A stretch of 52,947 bases of DNA, from positions 1-52,947 of the forward strand of contig JAGAVG010000024.1 in NCBI GenBank assembly GCA_017942035.1, read 5' to 3'. A program made the translations under genes and the position numbers. Within the stretch, counting starts at the first letter, position 1, and every line of letters begins with the position of its first letter. Source of the stretch: a bacterium. Lineage in GTDB: Bacteria > Cyanobacteriota > Vampirovibrionia > Gastranaerophilales > Gastranaerophilaceae. The notes under the pieces are model-generated. The model saw only the letters and a program-made list of their open reading frames with translations, searched no databases and was not told the DNA's origin. Below, piece by piece: positions 7,755-16,882 of this stretch.

Positions 7755-8744
7755 ATGCCGGAAGCAATATTGGAAACCAAAATATTAGGCCCAAATGATT
7801 ACAAAATATTTAAGCCCATTTATACAGATTTTAAAAATAAAGCGTATTCAGAATACAAATTTGAACTTGAACCGCTTGACTTTGAGGATTTTATACAAGC
7901 ATTAGAGAAAAATTTAATTAATTGTATTGTGCTTTTTGAAGATGAAATTCCGGTTTCTTTTCTTGTTTACACAACTGCGATATCTGAGGCTATCGAATTA
8001 AATATTATTCACTCTTTAAGCGGTGATAACAGATATAAGCGTAATAGAACACTCATTAAAGCTTTTTTAGAAGAAACAAAAAAAGCAAGAATGGAAAAAG
8101 TTGTATGTTATCCTATGTTAGGTTCGCAAAAAGATTTGATAACCGAGACTGCGCGTTTTGGATTTAAATTTATCGGAATTGCAGTATTAAGACTGTTAAC
8201 AGAAAGCACCAACTCTAAAGATATTTTAAAAATGGCTAAACTGGATCCAATAAATGAAGCTTATACTTTGGCAAGCTGGAATGATGAATATTTTAATGAT
8301 GCGGTTTATATTATAAATGAAACATTTAAAAATAGTTCGGATGCACTTTTTGACCCCCGTTTCAAAACAATAGAAGGAACAGCAGATATTTTGACAAAAA
8401 TTACCGAGAATATATATGCTGAATTTCTTCCGGAAGCTTCAACAGTATTGTTATATGAAGGCAAACCTGTTGGTTTCTGTTTTATGAATTTAACGGGTGG
8501 AAAAATTGCAAATATTCCGATTGTCGGACTATTACAAAACCATCAGGGACGCGGACTTTCAAAACACATGCTTAAACGGTCGCTTGAAAAAATTATAGAA
8601 TGGCATGATAACGGTGAAAAACCTATTAGTGAAGTTAATACGTGTACAGAGACAAATAATTTTCAAGCTCTGAAATTATACAGACATCTCGGATTTAAAG
8701 AAGATTATAATTACCCTCAAGCTTATATTCCTGTAAAAAAATAA
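7755..8744 (+). CDS. GNAT-family acetyltransferase, probably two-domain
   Basis: Probable acyl-CoA-dependent N-acetyltransferase of unknown substrate, 329 residues, about twice a single GNAT domain. The C-terminal half shows the fold best: a pantetheine loop in NHQGRGLSKHMLKRSLE (near residue 262) and NTCTETNNFQALKLYRHLGF near the end. The N-terminal half (residues 1-150) resembles a degenerate second domain. GGAAATAG precedes the ATG. It follows ribBA after 36 nt and may be cotranscribed. Confidence 0.78.
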   Translation: MPEAILETKILGPNDYKIFKPIYTDFKNKAYSEYKFELEPLDFEDFIQALEKNLINCIVLFEDEIPVSFLVYTTAISEAIELNIIHSLSGDNRYKRNRTLIKAFLEETKKARMEKVVCYPMLGSQKDLITETARFGFKFIGIAVLRLLTESTNSKDILKMAKLDPINEAYTLASWNDEYFNDAVYIINETFKNSSDALFDPRFKTIEGTADILTKITENIYAEFLPEASTVLLYEGKPVGFCFMNLTGGKIANIPIVGLLQNHQGRGLSKHMLKRSLEKIIEWHDNGEKPISEVNTCTETNNFQALKLYRHLGFKEDYNYPQAYIPVKK

Positions 8745-8777
8745 TGTCAGCTATGCTGATATTTGTAATGGAAATAA

Positions 8778-9533
8778 TTACAGGTAATTTGCGAGAATGC
8801 TTTTTACGTAGTTTTGGGTTTCTGCATAAGGCGGAACGCCGGAATATTTATCAACAGCGTTCGGGCCGGCATTGTATGCGGCAAGAGCAAGAATAACATT
8901 ACCATTATATCTGTTTAGCATTGATTTTAAATATTTAACGCCGCCTTCAACATTTTGCATAGGGTTATAAGGATCAGTAACCCCTAAACTTTTTGCTGTT
9001 GCCGGCATTAGTTGCATAAGCCCCATTGCTCCGGCTTTTGATTTTGCTTTGGAATTAAATCCTGATTCCTGTTTTATCAGTGCATTCACAAGCTTTTCAT
9101 CAACTCCGTGCTTCTTTGAAACTTTAGATACTATATCAAGCACCTGAGCCTTTGGAGCTTTGGCGTTTGCACTGGCGGCAGCGGAGGAATTGATTATTGC
9201 AGCAGCTTCATTCAGTGCGTTGTTTAACATTTGAGATGAACTCGTTGTGTTTTGCGGTGCCAACTCCGCATTAACATTCATTAGAGCCGGATTTCTCAAA
9301 AGCGTTCCAAAATTAGCTTTTGTTGAAGCTTGTAATACACTTTCAAAAGATTTCGGGTTAACTTTTCCTACGTTCGGATAAATCGCATCCAGCGGGTTTT
9401 GACCTTGAATAGGTGATTGGGTACGAGATACTCCATTTCTGTTAGCAGTTTTCTGAGAAAGCTCAACATATCTTTGCATAGCCGATGCTTGACCGCTTGA
9501 TGATAACATTTTTTGGATAAATTGTGAAAACAT
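8778..9533 (-). CDS. Lytic transglycosylase, SLT domain
   Basis: Cleaves the glycan strands of peptidoglycan. The last 120 of 251 residues are a Slt70/MltC-type catalytic domain: LVNALIKQESGFN with catalytic Glu156, SKAGAMGLMQLMPATA, then VILALAAYNAGP. The first 130 residues are low-complexity and Ala/Asn/Gln-rich, with no evident signal peptide, so how it reaches the wall is unclear. A GGTGGAGAGGG site precedes ATG 9533. Confidence 0.92.
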   Translation of the reverse strand: MFSQFIQKMLSSSGQASAMQRYVELSQKTANRNGVSRTQSPIQGQNPLDAIYPNVGKVNPKSFESVLQASTKANFGTLLRNPALMNVNAELAPQNTTSSSQMLNNALNEAAAIINSSAAASANAKAPKAQVLDIVSKVSKKHGVDEKLVNALIKQESGFNSKAKSKAGAMGLMQLMPATAKSLGVTDPYNPMQNVEGGVKYLKSMLNRYNGNVILALAAYNAGPNAVDKYSGVPPYAETQNYVKSILANYL

Positions 9534-9633
9534 TATACCCTCTCCACCTTGTCTGTAATTTTATACTACTACTATCTTTTATATTTGTTATCCTCTATTT
9601 GAATTAATGATAAAAAAAATAAAGTCAAATTGT

Positions 9634-10368
9634 TTAGTAGCTTTTTCCGATAAGTGAATTGTGAGTAAGAATTTCAAATTTATCATCAAGAGGAGAAAGC
9701 TCTATTTTTTCTCCGTATCTTTTTTCAAGAGCAAGTCCAATCAGATAATCTGCAAAATGCGGATTTTTAGGTAACAAAGAACCATGAAGATATGTTCCGA
9801 AAACGTTTCTATATCTTGCACCTTCAAACTTGTCTACTCCGTTATTGCCATTGCCTGTTATAATTTCACCGAGTGGGACAGTTTCCCCCTGTAGATATGT
9901 AAGACCGCTGTGATTTTCAAATCCGACAAGGGTTTCTACAGGTAAAAAGTTCGTTTTAACTGTGACATTACCGATAAATCTTTTTTTACCGGCTACGGTA
10001 TATGCATCTAATAAAGATATTCCCATTAATTTTTCTTTGTTGTGCGGCTGATAATAGTGCCCGAAAAGCTGGTATCCTCCGCAAATTCCGAGAAATACAG
10101 AATTTTTATCGCGTTCTTGTGTTAATTTTTCTTTGTTTTTATAAAGTTCGGCCGCAACTTCTTCCTGCTGTTTGTCCTGTCCTCCGCCGATAAAGTACAA
10201 ATCAAATCCGGAAACTTCATCGCCGATATTAATTTCTTTAAATTCAACCTGAATTCCGCGCCATTCACAGCGTTTTTTTAAGGTAATAATATTCCCCGCA
10301 TCCCCGTATAAATTCAATAGTTTGGGATATAAATGTGCTATTGAAATTTGTAAATTTTCATTTTTCAT
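9634..10368 (-). CDS. gatD: GatD-like glutamine amidotransferase (lipid II isoglutaminyl synthase subunit)
   Basis: A CobB/CobQ-type class I glutaminase of 244 residues. Visible features are the start HLYPKLLNLYGDAGNI, GGGQDKQQEE, the nucleophile in GICGGYQLFG (Cys96) and a His in GTYLHGSLLPKNP (His195). Size and motifs fit GatD, which passes ammonia to MurT for amidation of lipid II glutamate. A partner murT is not in the window. TATAAT (complement of 10375-10380) ends 6 nt before ATG, so translation is probably leaderless. A short stand-alone cobyric acid amidotransferase-like protein is the alternative. Confidence 0.85.
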   Translation of the reverse strand: MKNENLQISIAHLYPKLLNLYGDAGNIITLKKRCEWRGIQVEFKEINIGDEVSGFDLYFIGGGQDKQQEEVAAELYKNKEKLTQERDKNSVFLGICGGYQLFGHYYQPHNKEKLMGISLLDAYTVAGKKRFIGNVTVKTNFLPVETLVGFENHSGLTYLQGETVPLGEIITGNGNNGVDKFEGARYRNVFGTYLHGSLLPKNPHFADYLIGLALEKRYGEKIELSPLDDKFEILTHNSLIGKSY

Positions 10369-10430
10369 AATTTTATTATATTATAAATTCGTAGTTTGAC
10401 TAATTTGTAAAAATATTTCATAATTTGATT
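10369..10430. promoter_or_regulatory. Overlapping divergent promoters of gatD and the Y-family polymerase
   Basis: Rightward: TTGACT 10396-10401, 17-bp spacer, CATAAT 10419-10424, 6 nt, ATG 10431. Leftward: TATAAT (complement of 10375-10380), 6 nt, ATG 10368. The whole intergenic space is 62 bp. No obvious LexA-type palindrome was seen. Confidence 0.7.
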
Positions 10431-11612
10431 ATGCTTAAAGAAAAATATATAGCACTTGTGGATTGTGACAGCTTTTTTGTTTCCTGTGAACAAAAAAGAA
10501 ATCCAGAATTAAAAGGTAAACCGGTAAGTGTGATTTCAAATCCTAACGGATGTGTAATTTCACGCTCTAAGGAGGCTAAAAAACTCGGGGTAAAAATGGG
10601 CGAACCGCTTTTTCTGGCTAAAAAAGACCATCCGCAGGGAATTTATATTGTCGCAGATCACGATTATTATGATGCTGTATCAAAAGAAGTCATGAATATT
10701 TTGAAAAATTTCAGCCCTTATGTTCAAATTTATTCTATTGATGAAGCGTTTGTTGATTTTACAGGCCTGAAAAGACTTTACAAAAAGAATTACTATAGTC
10801 TAGCAGTTATGCTGAGAGAAAAGATTGCGCAAGATGTTGATATTCCTGTTTCAATCGGGGTAAGCAAATCTAAGACGCTGGCAAAATTAGCTTCGGATAA
10901 GGCGAAAAACACTAAAGACGGAGTTTATTTGATTGGCCGAAAAAAGATACAGAAAGAGTTAAAACATACTAATATTGAAGAAATATGGGGCATCGGGCGT
11001 CGTTTGACAAATTTTTTCCACAAATCCGGGATATTAAAAGCCGACGAACTTGTTAAAAAAGATGACAAATGGCTTAACGATAAAATAGGGATTAACGCAT
11101 CAGAAATGAAGCATGAACTTCTCGGAGAGTGCATTTCGCCTGTTATAAACGAAATTAAACTCCCAAAATCCATCCAGCAGACAAAAGCTTTAAACGAATT
11201 CACAAATGATAAAAATCATTTAAAAAATGCAATAAACTATCATATTCACACCGCATGCCGGAAATTAAGACAGATAGAATGCAAAGCCTCGGTTATAATT
11301 TTATTTTTAAGGACAAAAGATTTCAGAATAATAACTGCAAAAAAAATTTTGGATGAACCCTGCGATTTTGAATTGAAAATTTCAGAAGAATTGCTAAAAA
11401 TGCTGGAAAATATCTATGACAAAAACATTTTATACCGCAGTACCGGAGTTATTTTGGAGCATTTTACGCGCAACTCCGAGGTTCAATTGATGCTTTTCGG
11501 CAACGACAAGGAAACTCAAAAACACAAAAATCTCACAAAATGTTTTGATAATATAGAACGCCGCTTTGGAAAAAACGCAATCCAAACCGGTTTTGATACG
11601 AAAAAGAATTAA
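10431..11612 (+). CDS. Y-family DNA polymerase (UmuC/UvrX/DinB-like)
   Basis: Translesion polymerase of 393 residues. The catalytic palm shows ALVDCDSFFVSCEQ near the N-terminus (Asp metal ligands) and YSIDEAFVDFTGL (Asp-Glu); then the thumb VSIGVSKSKTLAKLASDKAK, a helix-hairpin-helix IEEIWGIGRR, and the little-finger domain. The tail QLMLFGNDKE followed by IERRFGKNAI is typical of UmuC/UvrX-like members. No umuD lies next to it. ATG 10431 is preferred to TTG 10425 because -10 CATAAT is 6 nt before it. Confidence 0.93.
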   Translation: MLKEKYIALVDCDSFFVSCEQKRNPELKGKPVSVISNPNGCVISRSKEAKKLGVKMGEPLFLAKKDHPQGIYIVADHDYYDAVSKEVMNILKNFSPYVQIYSIDEAFVDFTGLKRLYKKNYYSLAVMLREKIAQDVDIPVSIGVSKSKTLAKLASDKAKNTKDGVYLIGRKKIQKELKHTNIEEIWGIGRRLTNFFHKSGILKADELVKKDDKWLNDKIGINASEMKHELLGECISPVINEIKLPKSIQQTKALNEFTNDKNHLKNAINYHIHTACRKLRQIECKASVIILFLRTKDFRIITAKKILDEPCDFELKISEELLKMLENIYDKNILYRSTGVILEHFTRNSEVQLMLFGNDKETQKHKNLTKCFDNIERRFGKNAIQTGFDTKKN

Positions 11613-11621
11613 ATTTACAAT

Positions 11622-11656
11622 AAAAAAGGGCCTTAGTTAAGCGGCCCTTTTATTTT
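11622..11656 (+). terminator. Terminator after the polymerase gene, possibly bidirectional
   Basis: AAAAGGGCC (11624-11632) pairs with GGCCCTTTT (11643-11651), with A-rich and T-rich flanks on both sides. It lies between convergent genes. Confidence 0.88.
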
Positions 11657-11661
11657 AAATA

Positions 11662-12348
11662 TTATAAATCCTCAAATCCCGGTGAGGTTGATTTTAAATT
11701 TTTGTATCCCTCATTAGCCATAACTGTTTTTTTGATGTACTTATTTGAGTAATTCCCTTTTACGAAAAGTTTTTTCAGGGTGTTTTCTCTTGCTACAAGT
11801 GGATGAATGCTGTCATCTGTATGTTCGGGGTATAACTTTGAAATTTCTGTCCAAACTGCAGCTTCCATTGTCCAAGCGTATGTTTCTTCTGCAAGTGAGT
11901 TGTATTCATCCTGATGCAGAGCCTCATGGCTTAACAATGCGGCAAGAGCCGCAGGCGGTGCATCATAGTGGCGCGGATTTATATAAATAAATAAATTCTT
12001 GCCTTTTTTCCAGCCCAATGCGTCAAAGCTTGCATAATCCGGATTAATTTGCCCTAAATCCTTAAATTCAACTTTCATCGGATTGCCGGATAAGTTATTT
12101 CCTAAAATTGCCCCTCTTGAAAACTCGCCGGTCGTTCCTTTCAGCATTTCCAGCGCAACCGCTATAACAGGCTCTTTGGAAACCTTTTTATATACCGGAA
12201 GTATTTCTCTGACTTTCTCTTCATTATACTGTTTTGGATAATTATCAGGAATATACAACGCTTGTGATGCGGCCAAGGCTGGCGAAATCAACAAGCCGCC
12301 GGCTACTATACTTATCCCCAGTAATCTTTTCAATTCTTTCTTTACCAA
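11662..12348 (-). CDS. Secreted protein with an HExxH zinc-peptidase-like motif
   Basis: A 228-residue exported protein: signal peptide LLGISIVAGGLLISPALAAS with likely cleavage near residue 27. The motif HEALHQDEYNSLAEE has His141-Glu142-x-x-His145 with a downstream Glu pair, as in gluzincins, so a metallopeptidase-like activity outside the inner membrane is plausible but unproven. The rest is not recognised. The start is a TTG with GGGAGAG just upstream. First gene of no clear operon. Confidence 0.72.
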   Translation of the reverse strand: MVKKELKRLLGISIVAGGLLISPALAASQALYIPDNYPKQYNEEKVREILPVYKKVSKEPVIAVALEMLKGTTGEFSRGAILGNNLSGNPMKVEFKDLGQINPDYASFDALGWKKGKNLFIYINPRHYDAPPAALAALLSHEALHQDEYNSLAEETYAWTMEAAVWTEISKLYPEHTDDSIHPLVARENTLKKLFVKGNYSNKYIKKTVMANEGYKNLKSTSPGFEDL

Positions 12349-12446
12349 CTTTTCTCTCCCTAAATCTATTACACTTATAGTAATATTATAATTATATATT
12401 TTCTTTCGTCAAATATTATTCTCAAAAATCCTAAAAGGCTGAAAAA

Positions 12447-14030
12447 TCAATTGTTTTTCCGTTTTATTGCGGCAAGCTGTGCAAATTTTGATTTGTAAAG
12501 TGAAGAATTATCAAGTTCTGCCGCTTCTTTAATATATTCAAAAGCGTAGTCATAATTTTTGTTTTTTGCGTATAAATCACTTGTTTTCGCGTAATAGAAA
12601 GCATTATTTAAATCCAATAAGATTGCTCGTTTCATACATTCTATAGCCTCGTCGTAATCGTTTTCTTCTTCTCTGACCAGTGCCAAATAGTAATATGAAG
12701 GAGCGAAATTCATATCAAGTGAAATTGCTTTTTGAGCATAAAGTTTTGCCTCTTCAAAATTTTTCTTGTCTAATTCGCAAGCGCACAACAGCGGATATGC
12801 CTTTATATAGTCTTCGTTTTGCGCAATTATATCTTTTAAAGTGTTATAGGTCTTATCTATATTTTTTTCTCTATAGTACAAATCAGCAAGTTCATATTTA
12901 TAATCATTTCCCTGTGGGTTTTTCGCTGAGATTTCATTTAAAAGTTCAGCGGCTTTTTCGTAATTGAAGAGTTCTTTATAAACTTTTGCAAGCGAAAGTT
13001 TTGTGAAATCGTCATCAAATCCGAGTTTTATGTTGTTTTCAAGAATATTTTGAGCGCCGAGGTAATCTTTTTCTTCAAACTTTAACAATGCCTCCAAGCA
13101 TCTGGTTTTATAATGATTTTCATCTAATGAAAGAATGTAATTCACTTCATTTTGCGCTTTTGAAAACTCAGATGTTTTATAATATAAATACGCAAGCGAG
13201 TATCTGTAATCCGCATTATCATCATCTAATCTTATAGCTTGAAGGTAAGCATTTGCGGCCTCTTTCATCCAGCCGTTTAGAAAATATGCATTGGCGAGAT
13301 TGTAGAAATATTTATGGTTAGTTTTATCTATTGATGCGGCTTTTGAGAAATTTTGTATTGCATCTGTGAATTTCAAATCTTCCATTGCAAACAATCCGAT
13401 ATAGTTCAATATTTCGGGATTTTCGGTATCATATTTAATCTTGTCAAATATGTCTCTGGATTTTGCAAGGTCTCCTTGATCAAAAGAAATTTTACCGGAG
13501 ATTAACAGCGCATTTTCATTTTCAGGATTTTCAGAAAGTATTTGTGACAAATATTTTTGAGCCTCTTCAAGGTTTCCAAATTCATAAAAAGCTCTTGCGA
13601 GTTCTTCCTTCACCTCAATGTCCTCACAATCCGAGAACTGTAAAATTTGTTTTTCATCCTTTAGTGCTTTATAAATTTCAATTGCGGATATGATATTTTT
13701 AGGATTTTTTTCAATTTCAAGCAATTTTTGTGCATATTTTAAAGCCTTTTCATACTTTCCTTCAATTTTTGAAATATCTTTCAGAAGCCTGAGAGTCTGA
13801 ATATGTGCCGGATTTTTTTTGAGCACCTGTTCAAGATAGTTTTCTGCTCGTTTATAATCATGCATAAGAAAATATAATTCACCTATTTGAAAAATAACTT
13901 CTTCATTGTCATTTTCTATTTCAATGGCTTTATATAACATTTCAACAGCTTGTTTGTAGCATTTTTCATTTTTCAAATCAAATGCTTGCTTGATATATGC
14001 GAATATTTTTTCATCAGTCATTTGCCCCAT
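12447..14030 (-). CDS. Large TPR-repeat protein
   Basis: 527 residues built almost wholly of tetratricopeptide repeats of about 34 residues (for example FNLGNAY/YYLALVREE-type helices, AAELLNEI, AIECMKRAILLDLNNA), starting near residue 5. There is no signal peptide or membrane segment, so it is likely a cytosolic scaffold. It overlaps the end of the DivIC/FtsB-like gene by 17 nt (or 8 nt if the internal ATG at MTDEKIF is used), implying coupled translation and perhaps a role in division or envelope assembly. Confidence 0.85.
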   Translation of the reverse strand: MGQMTDEKIFAYIKQAFDLKNEKCYKQAVEMLYKAIEIENDNEEVIFQIGELYFLMHDYKRAENYLEQVLKKNPAHIQTLRLLKDISKIEGKYEKALKYAQKLLEIEKNPKNIISAIEIYKALKDEKQILQFSDCEDIEVKEELARAFYEFGNLEEAQKYLSQILSENPENENALLISGKISFDQGDLAKSRDIFDKIKYDTENPEILNYIGLFAMEDLKFTDAIQNFSKAASIDKTNHKYFYNLANAYFLNGWMKEAANAYLQAIRLDDDNADYRYSLAYLYYKTSEFSKAQNEVNYILSLDENHYKTRCLEALLKFEEKDYLGAQNILENNIKLGFDDDFTKLSLAKVYKELFNYEKAAELLNEISAKNPQGNDYKYELADLYYREKNIDKTYNTLKDIIAQNEDYIKAYPLLCACELDKKNFEEAKLYAQKAISLDMNFAPSYYYLALVREEENDYDEAIECMKRAILLDLNNAFYYAKTSDLYAKNKNYDYAFEYIKEAAELDNSSLYKSKFAQLAAIKRKNN

Positions 14031-14610
14031 CCTTCAATGCGTTTTTGGCAGATTTTTTTACTTTAATTTTTTCTTTTTTTTCAGAAACATGATTCTTTTT
14101 CGTAGATTTTTTAACAGTTGAAGATTTCTCTTTTTTCTTTTTATTTTTATTATTAATCTTGGTTTTCTTTTTCAAAGCAATCATTTCTTCTTCTGTAATT
14201 TCATCCTGCGGATTGTTAATAAGGATAAGAACTTCCCCTTCGCCGGCCATTTTAAGATTATTTCTGGCAATACCCTCAAGACTAGAAGATGTTGAAAATC
14301 TGTTTATATCCTGTTTTAAGTCTTTATTTCTTGTTTCTGCTCTGTTTTTAATTTTTTCAAGCGTTGCTATTTTGGAGCGGTAAGAAATTGTCTTTGAAAT
14401 ATTTAATATTACGCTAAATCCGACCTGAACAAGACAAAACAGGAGCAATAGAGTTAAAAAAGAATAGTAAAATTTAGTTTTCTTTTTTTCTCGTTTTGCC
14501 TTAGTTTCCATTTTAGCAACCAGAGAGTCAACCTGCTGTTTTGCAAGTGATTCAACAAGTCCGGCTTTATTATCATTGCTATTTAATTTATCTTTATTAT
14601 CTTCTTGCAA
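14014..14610 (-). CDS. DivIC/FtsB-like septum formation initiator protein
   Basis: Bitopic division protein of 198 residues. Cytosolic N-terminus, one membrane span (about residues 48-70, YYSFLTLLLLFCLVQVGF), then a coiled coil (residues 76-104) and the family motif LEGIARNNLKMAGEGEVLI. The family recruits septal peptidoglycan synthesis with FtsL/FtsQ. Unusual is the long Lys-rich tail (last ~50 residues), which most family members lack. The start is TTG with GAGG eight bases upstream. Upstream gene of the TPR protein. Confidence 0.82.
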   Translation of the reverse strand: MQEDNKDKLNSNDNKAGLVESLAKQQVDSLVAKMETKAKREKKKTKFYYSFLTLLLLFCLVQVGFSVILNISKTISYRSKIATLEKIKNRAETRNKDLKQDINRFSTSSSLEGIARNNLKMAGEGEVLILINNPQDEITEEEMIALKKKTKINNKNKKKKEKSSTVKKSTKKNHVSEKKEKIKVKKSAKNALKDGAND

Positions 14611-14674
14611 AATTATACCTCATCTACCTTATTATATTTAAAATAAGCAGGTATGACAAAAAATTCTTATAAGT

Positions 14675-15643
14675 TTACAATTTAAACATAGTCGAAAATC
14701 TCAAACGGGTTCGATACATTTCGTTGGTGCTGTCAAAATACTGCTTTGTACCGATTTCGAAATTCAGCCTGTCGTTACCTTTATGAGCAAGCGGGGAGTA
14801 TTGCAAAACAAGTTCGCTTGTTTTTCTGCTGTTTACAATGTCAGCACCCAAAACGCCTTTTATGGAAACATTTTCGTTTAACTTGTAGGTTGGAATGAAA
14901 TAATATGTGTCGTAATATTTTCCGCCGTACATGTCGCCTGAATATCTTTCAAAAGTTGTGCCAAGAGAAAGTTTTTTATATCTGTATTCAGCAAAAAAGC
15001 TTGTGGTTTTCTCCAATTGTGAACGTGAAAGACCTGAATCATAGCCTGTTCCGAACGAAAAATTGCTGTTAATATTTGAACGAATTTCCACATTATTTGA
15101 CGCAATACGGTATTCATCACTAGTGTATTTCGACAAATCTGTATATCGTTGTTGAAATATATTTGATTTTTTCAAATCAATATTTGTTGAAGTAATAGTC
15201 TGCGGTTTTCTTATATTCAGAATGAATTCATCGTTATCATCCTTCAAATATACCGCATCGGCTCCCTCTTTATACTCTGCATAACCCTTCAAAACTCCGG
15301 CGGCAATCGTGTCTTCATCTTTTATTTGAATAAGTTTTAATTGTTCGGATTCTTCAAGAGCTTTTTTCTCTTTTTTGGACATTTTTTTCTGCTTAACGGA
15401 GTCTTCCTGCTCTTTTAGAAGCTTTGCATCACGTTCCGCCGCAAGTCTTTCAACCTCTTCATCCGAAAGATATTCATCTTCTGAGGCATCAGAATTTTTA
15501 TTATCTTCAAGTTCACCATCATCTGTTTGAGTTAAAGATGGGGTACTCCAAATAAAAATATTCGGGAGTTTTTCACTGTCCTCAGCTAAAACAGGCCATG
15601 TGGTAAAAGTTATCAATAATAGTATCAGAAAAGCTCTTCTCAT
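14675..15643 (-). CDS. Exported protein, probably outer-membrane beta-barrel
   Basis: 322 residues from MRRAFLILLLITFTTWPVLA, a clear signal peptide. An acidic linker and a Lys/Glu coiled-coil stretch (about residues 50-110) follow. The last 170 residues alternate polar and aromatic residues like beta strands, ending TRLRFSTMFKL, close to the terminal signature of outer-membrane barrels. Function not recognised. The start is set at ATG 15643, whose ATGA overlaps the upstream stop; TTGACC-16-TACAAT also lies 6 nt before it, inside the upstream gene. Confidence 0.72.
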   Translation of the reverse strand: MRRAFLILLLITFTTWPVLAEDSEKLPNIFIWSTPSLTQTDDGELEDNKNSDASEDEYLSDEEVERLAAERDAKLLKEQEDSVKQKKMSKKEKKALEESEQLKLIQIKDEDTIAAGVLKGYAEYKEGADAVYLKDDNDEFILNIRKPQTITSTNIDLKKSNIFQQRYTDLSKYTSDEYRIASNNVEIRSNINSNFSFGTGYDSGLSRSQLEKTTSFFAEYRYKKLSLGTTFERYSGDMYGGKYYDTYYFIPTYKLNENVSIKGVLGADIVNSRKTSELVLQYSPLAHKGNDRLNFEIGTKQYFDSTNEMYRTRLRFSTMFKL

Positions 15644-16797
15644 ACTAATATTGTATAACATTCCCCGCTATGGTCAAGTGTATTATTTTTTGCTAACAGG
15701 GAACTATCAAAAGGAATATCAAGCTTATCCTTTGCTTCACGGGAAACCACCTGCAAGTTCTCGCATAAAATACTTTTTATGTAATCGGCAGCATCTTCAA
15801 CACCAACCGGTTGTCCGCCTCTGGTTATCGGAACATTTTCCACCCCTTCGTTTTTGTTGAAAAATTTTACAAAACCTTCATCTGCATATTTTGAAGAAGT
15901 GAGCGAACCGGCCGTTGTTGTCGTAACACCGCTATCGCGCGTGAATGTCACGGGAGTGCCGATTTGCATGCCGTTTAAAAGTTTGCTTTCGCCTTTTCCG
16001 TATGAAAAACCAACAGGAACAACCGTCACAGATTTTTTAATTCCGAGAACTTTGTTTACAAGTTCCGCAACTCCGGGCTGAAACCTTTCTTCAAGCGGTA
16101 AAGTCTTCTTTACGGCAAGTTTTCCTTCAGGGAAAATAAAAATATTACATTTATTTCTGATAAAATCTTTCATTAACGGTAAAAACGCACGCGCATTAGT
16201 TTTTTTATCTGCGCTAAGAACGTTTGCATCAATTCCGACTGCTCCAAAAGCCTCAAAAGCCTTGCGTTTTGTCGGGTTCATTGTTGTTAAAATATCCTGA
16301 TTAAGAATTATTTTCGGAATTTGGAATGAATCTTCTTTGCCAGCTGATTTGTAAGCATCTGTTAATAATGAATTCAAAACCGCCAGCATCTGTGGATCTT
16401 CGGCTTGATTAGAATGGTTCATGATAAAAATTACACCTTCATTTTTAGAGGCAATTTTTTCCAGAATTTTATCTTCAACATTTACATCAATACATTTTTT
16501 AGATGCATAATGCGAGCTGATTTCTTCAAGCTGTGAAAGATATTTCGCGTTATTGTTCGGAGTAACAGCGGCAATAAGATTTGTGATAGCTTTTGATGTC
16601 TTGCTTTCAAACATATCACCGATTTTATTAGCGGCAACTCTCAATGCGTATTCGCATTTTTGCATTCCAATCTCGCTTGCGGTGTCAAGCTTACCCGTGA
16701 AAGCCTGATTATAAGCTCTATTTTCAAGGTTTGCTCCAGTATTATTACGGTATTGACCACTATACTGGCTATAATTAATAACCGGACTTATGTTCAT
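15640..16797 (-). CDS. PlsC-like glycerolipid acyltransferase with an N-terminal extension
   Basis: Probable 1-acylglycerol-phosphate-type acyltransferase, 385 residues against about 200-250 for a minimal PlsC. Motif I is IFIMNHSNQAEDPQML, in which His and Asp are separated by five residues rather than the usual four. Motif III is IFIFPEGKLA and a later region VTVVPVGFSYGKG fits motif IV. The first ~100 residues (with NQAFTGKL near residue 30) are outside the family. A GGAG site precedes ATG. The gene overlaps the next by 4 nt. Confidence 0.78.
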   Translation of the reverse strand: MNISPVINYSQYSGQYRNNTGANLENRAYNQAFTGKLDTASEIGMQKCEYALRVAANKIGDMFESKTSKAITNLIAAVTPNNNAKYLSQLEEISSHYASKKCIDVNVEDKILEKIASKNEGVIFIMNHSNQAEDPQMLAVLNSLLTDAYKSAGKEDSFQIPKIILNQDILTTMNPTKRKAFEAFGAVGIDANVLSADKKTNARAFLPLMKDFIRNKCNIFIFPEGKLAVKKTLPLEERFQPGVAELVNKVLGIKKSVTVVPVGFSYGKGESKLLNGMQIGTPVTFTRDSGVTTTTAGSLTSSKYADEGFVKFFNKNEGVENVPITRGGQPVGVEDAADYIKSILCENLQVVSREAKDKLDIPFDSSLLAKNNTLDHSGECYTILV

Positions 16798-16882
16798 ATT
16801 TACTCCAAAATTTTACACACTGCCATAATAAAACAGGTGAATTCTTAAAATTGCTTTATTGTAACAGTATGTAAATTTTGTT

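Noticed and set aside
10369-10430. LexA-type SOS box before the Y-family polymerase
   Set aside because: No convincing inverted repeat of known LexA type was found in the 62-bp gap.
15644-15680. Separate leaderless promoter for the outer-membrane-like gene as firm evidence
   Set aside because: TTGACC-16-TACAAT-6-ATG fits, but it lies inside the preceding coding sequence, and the ATGA overlap already explains translation, so it is not counted among the seven firm cases.
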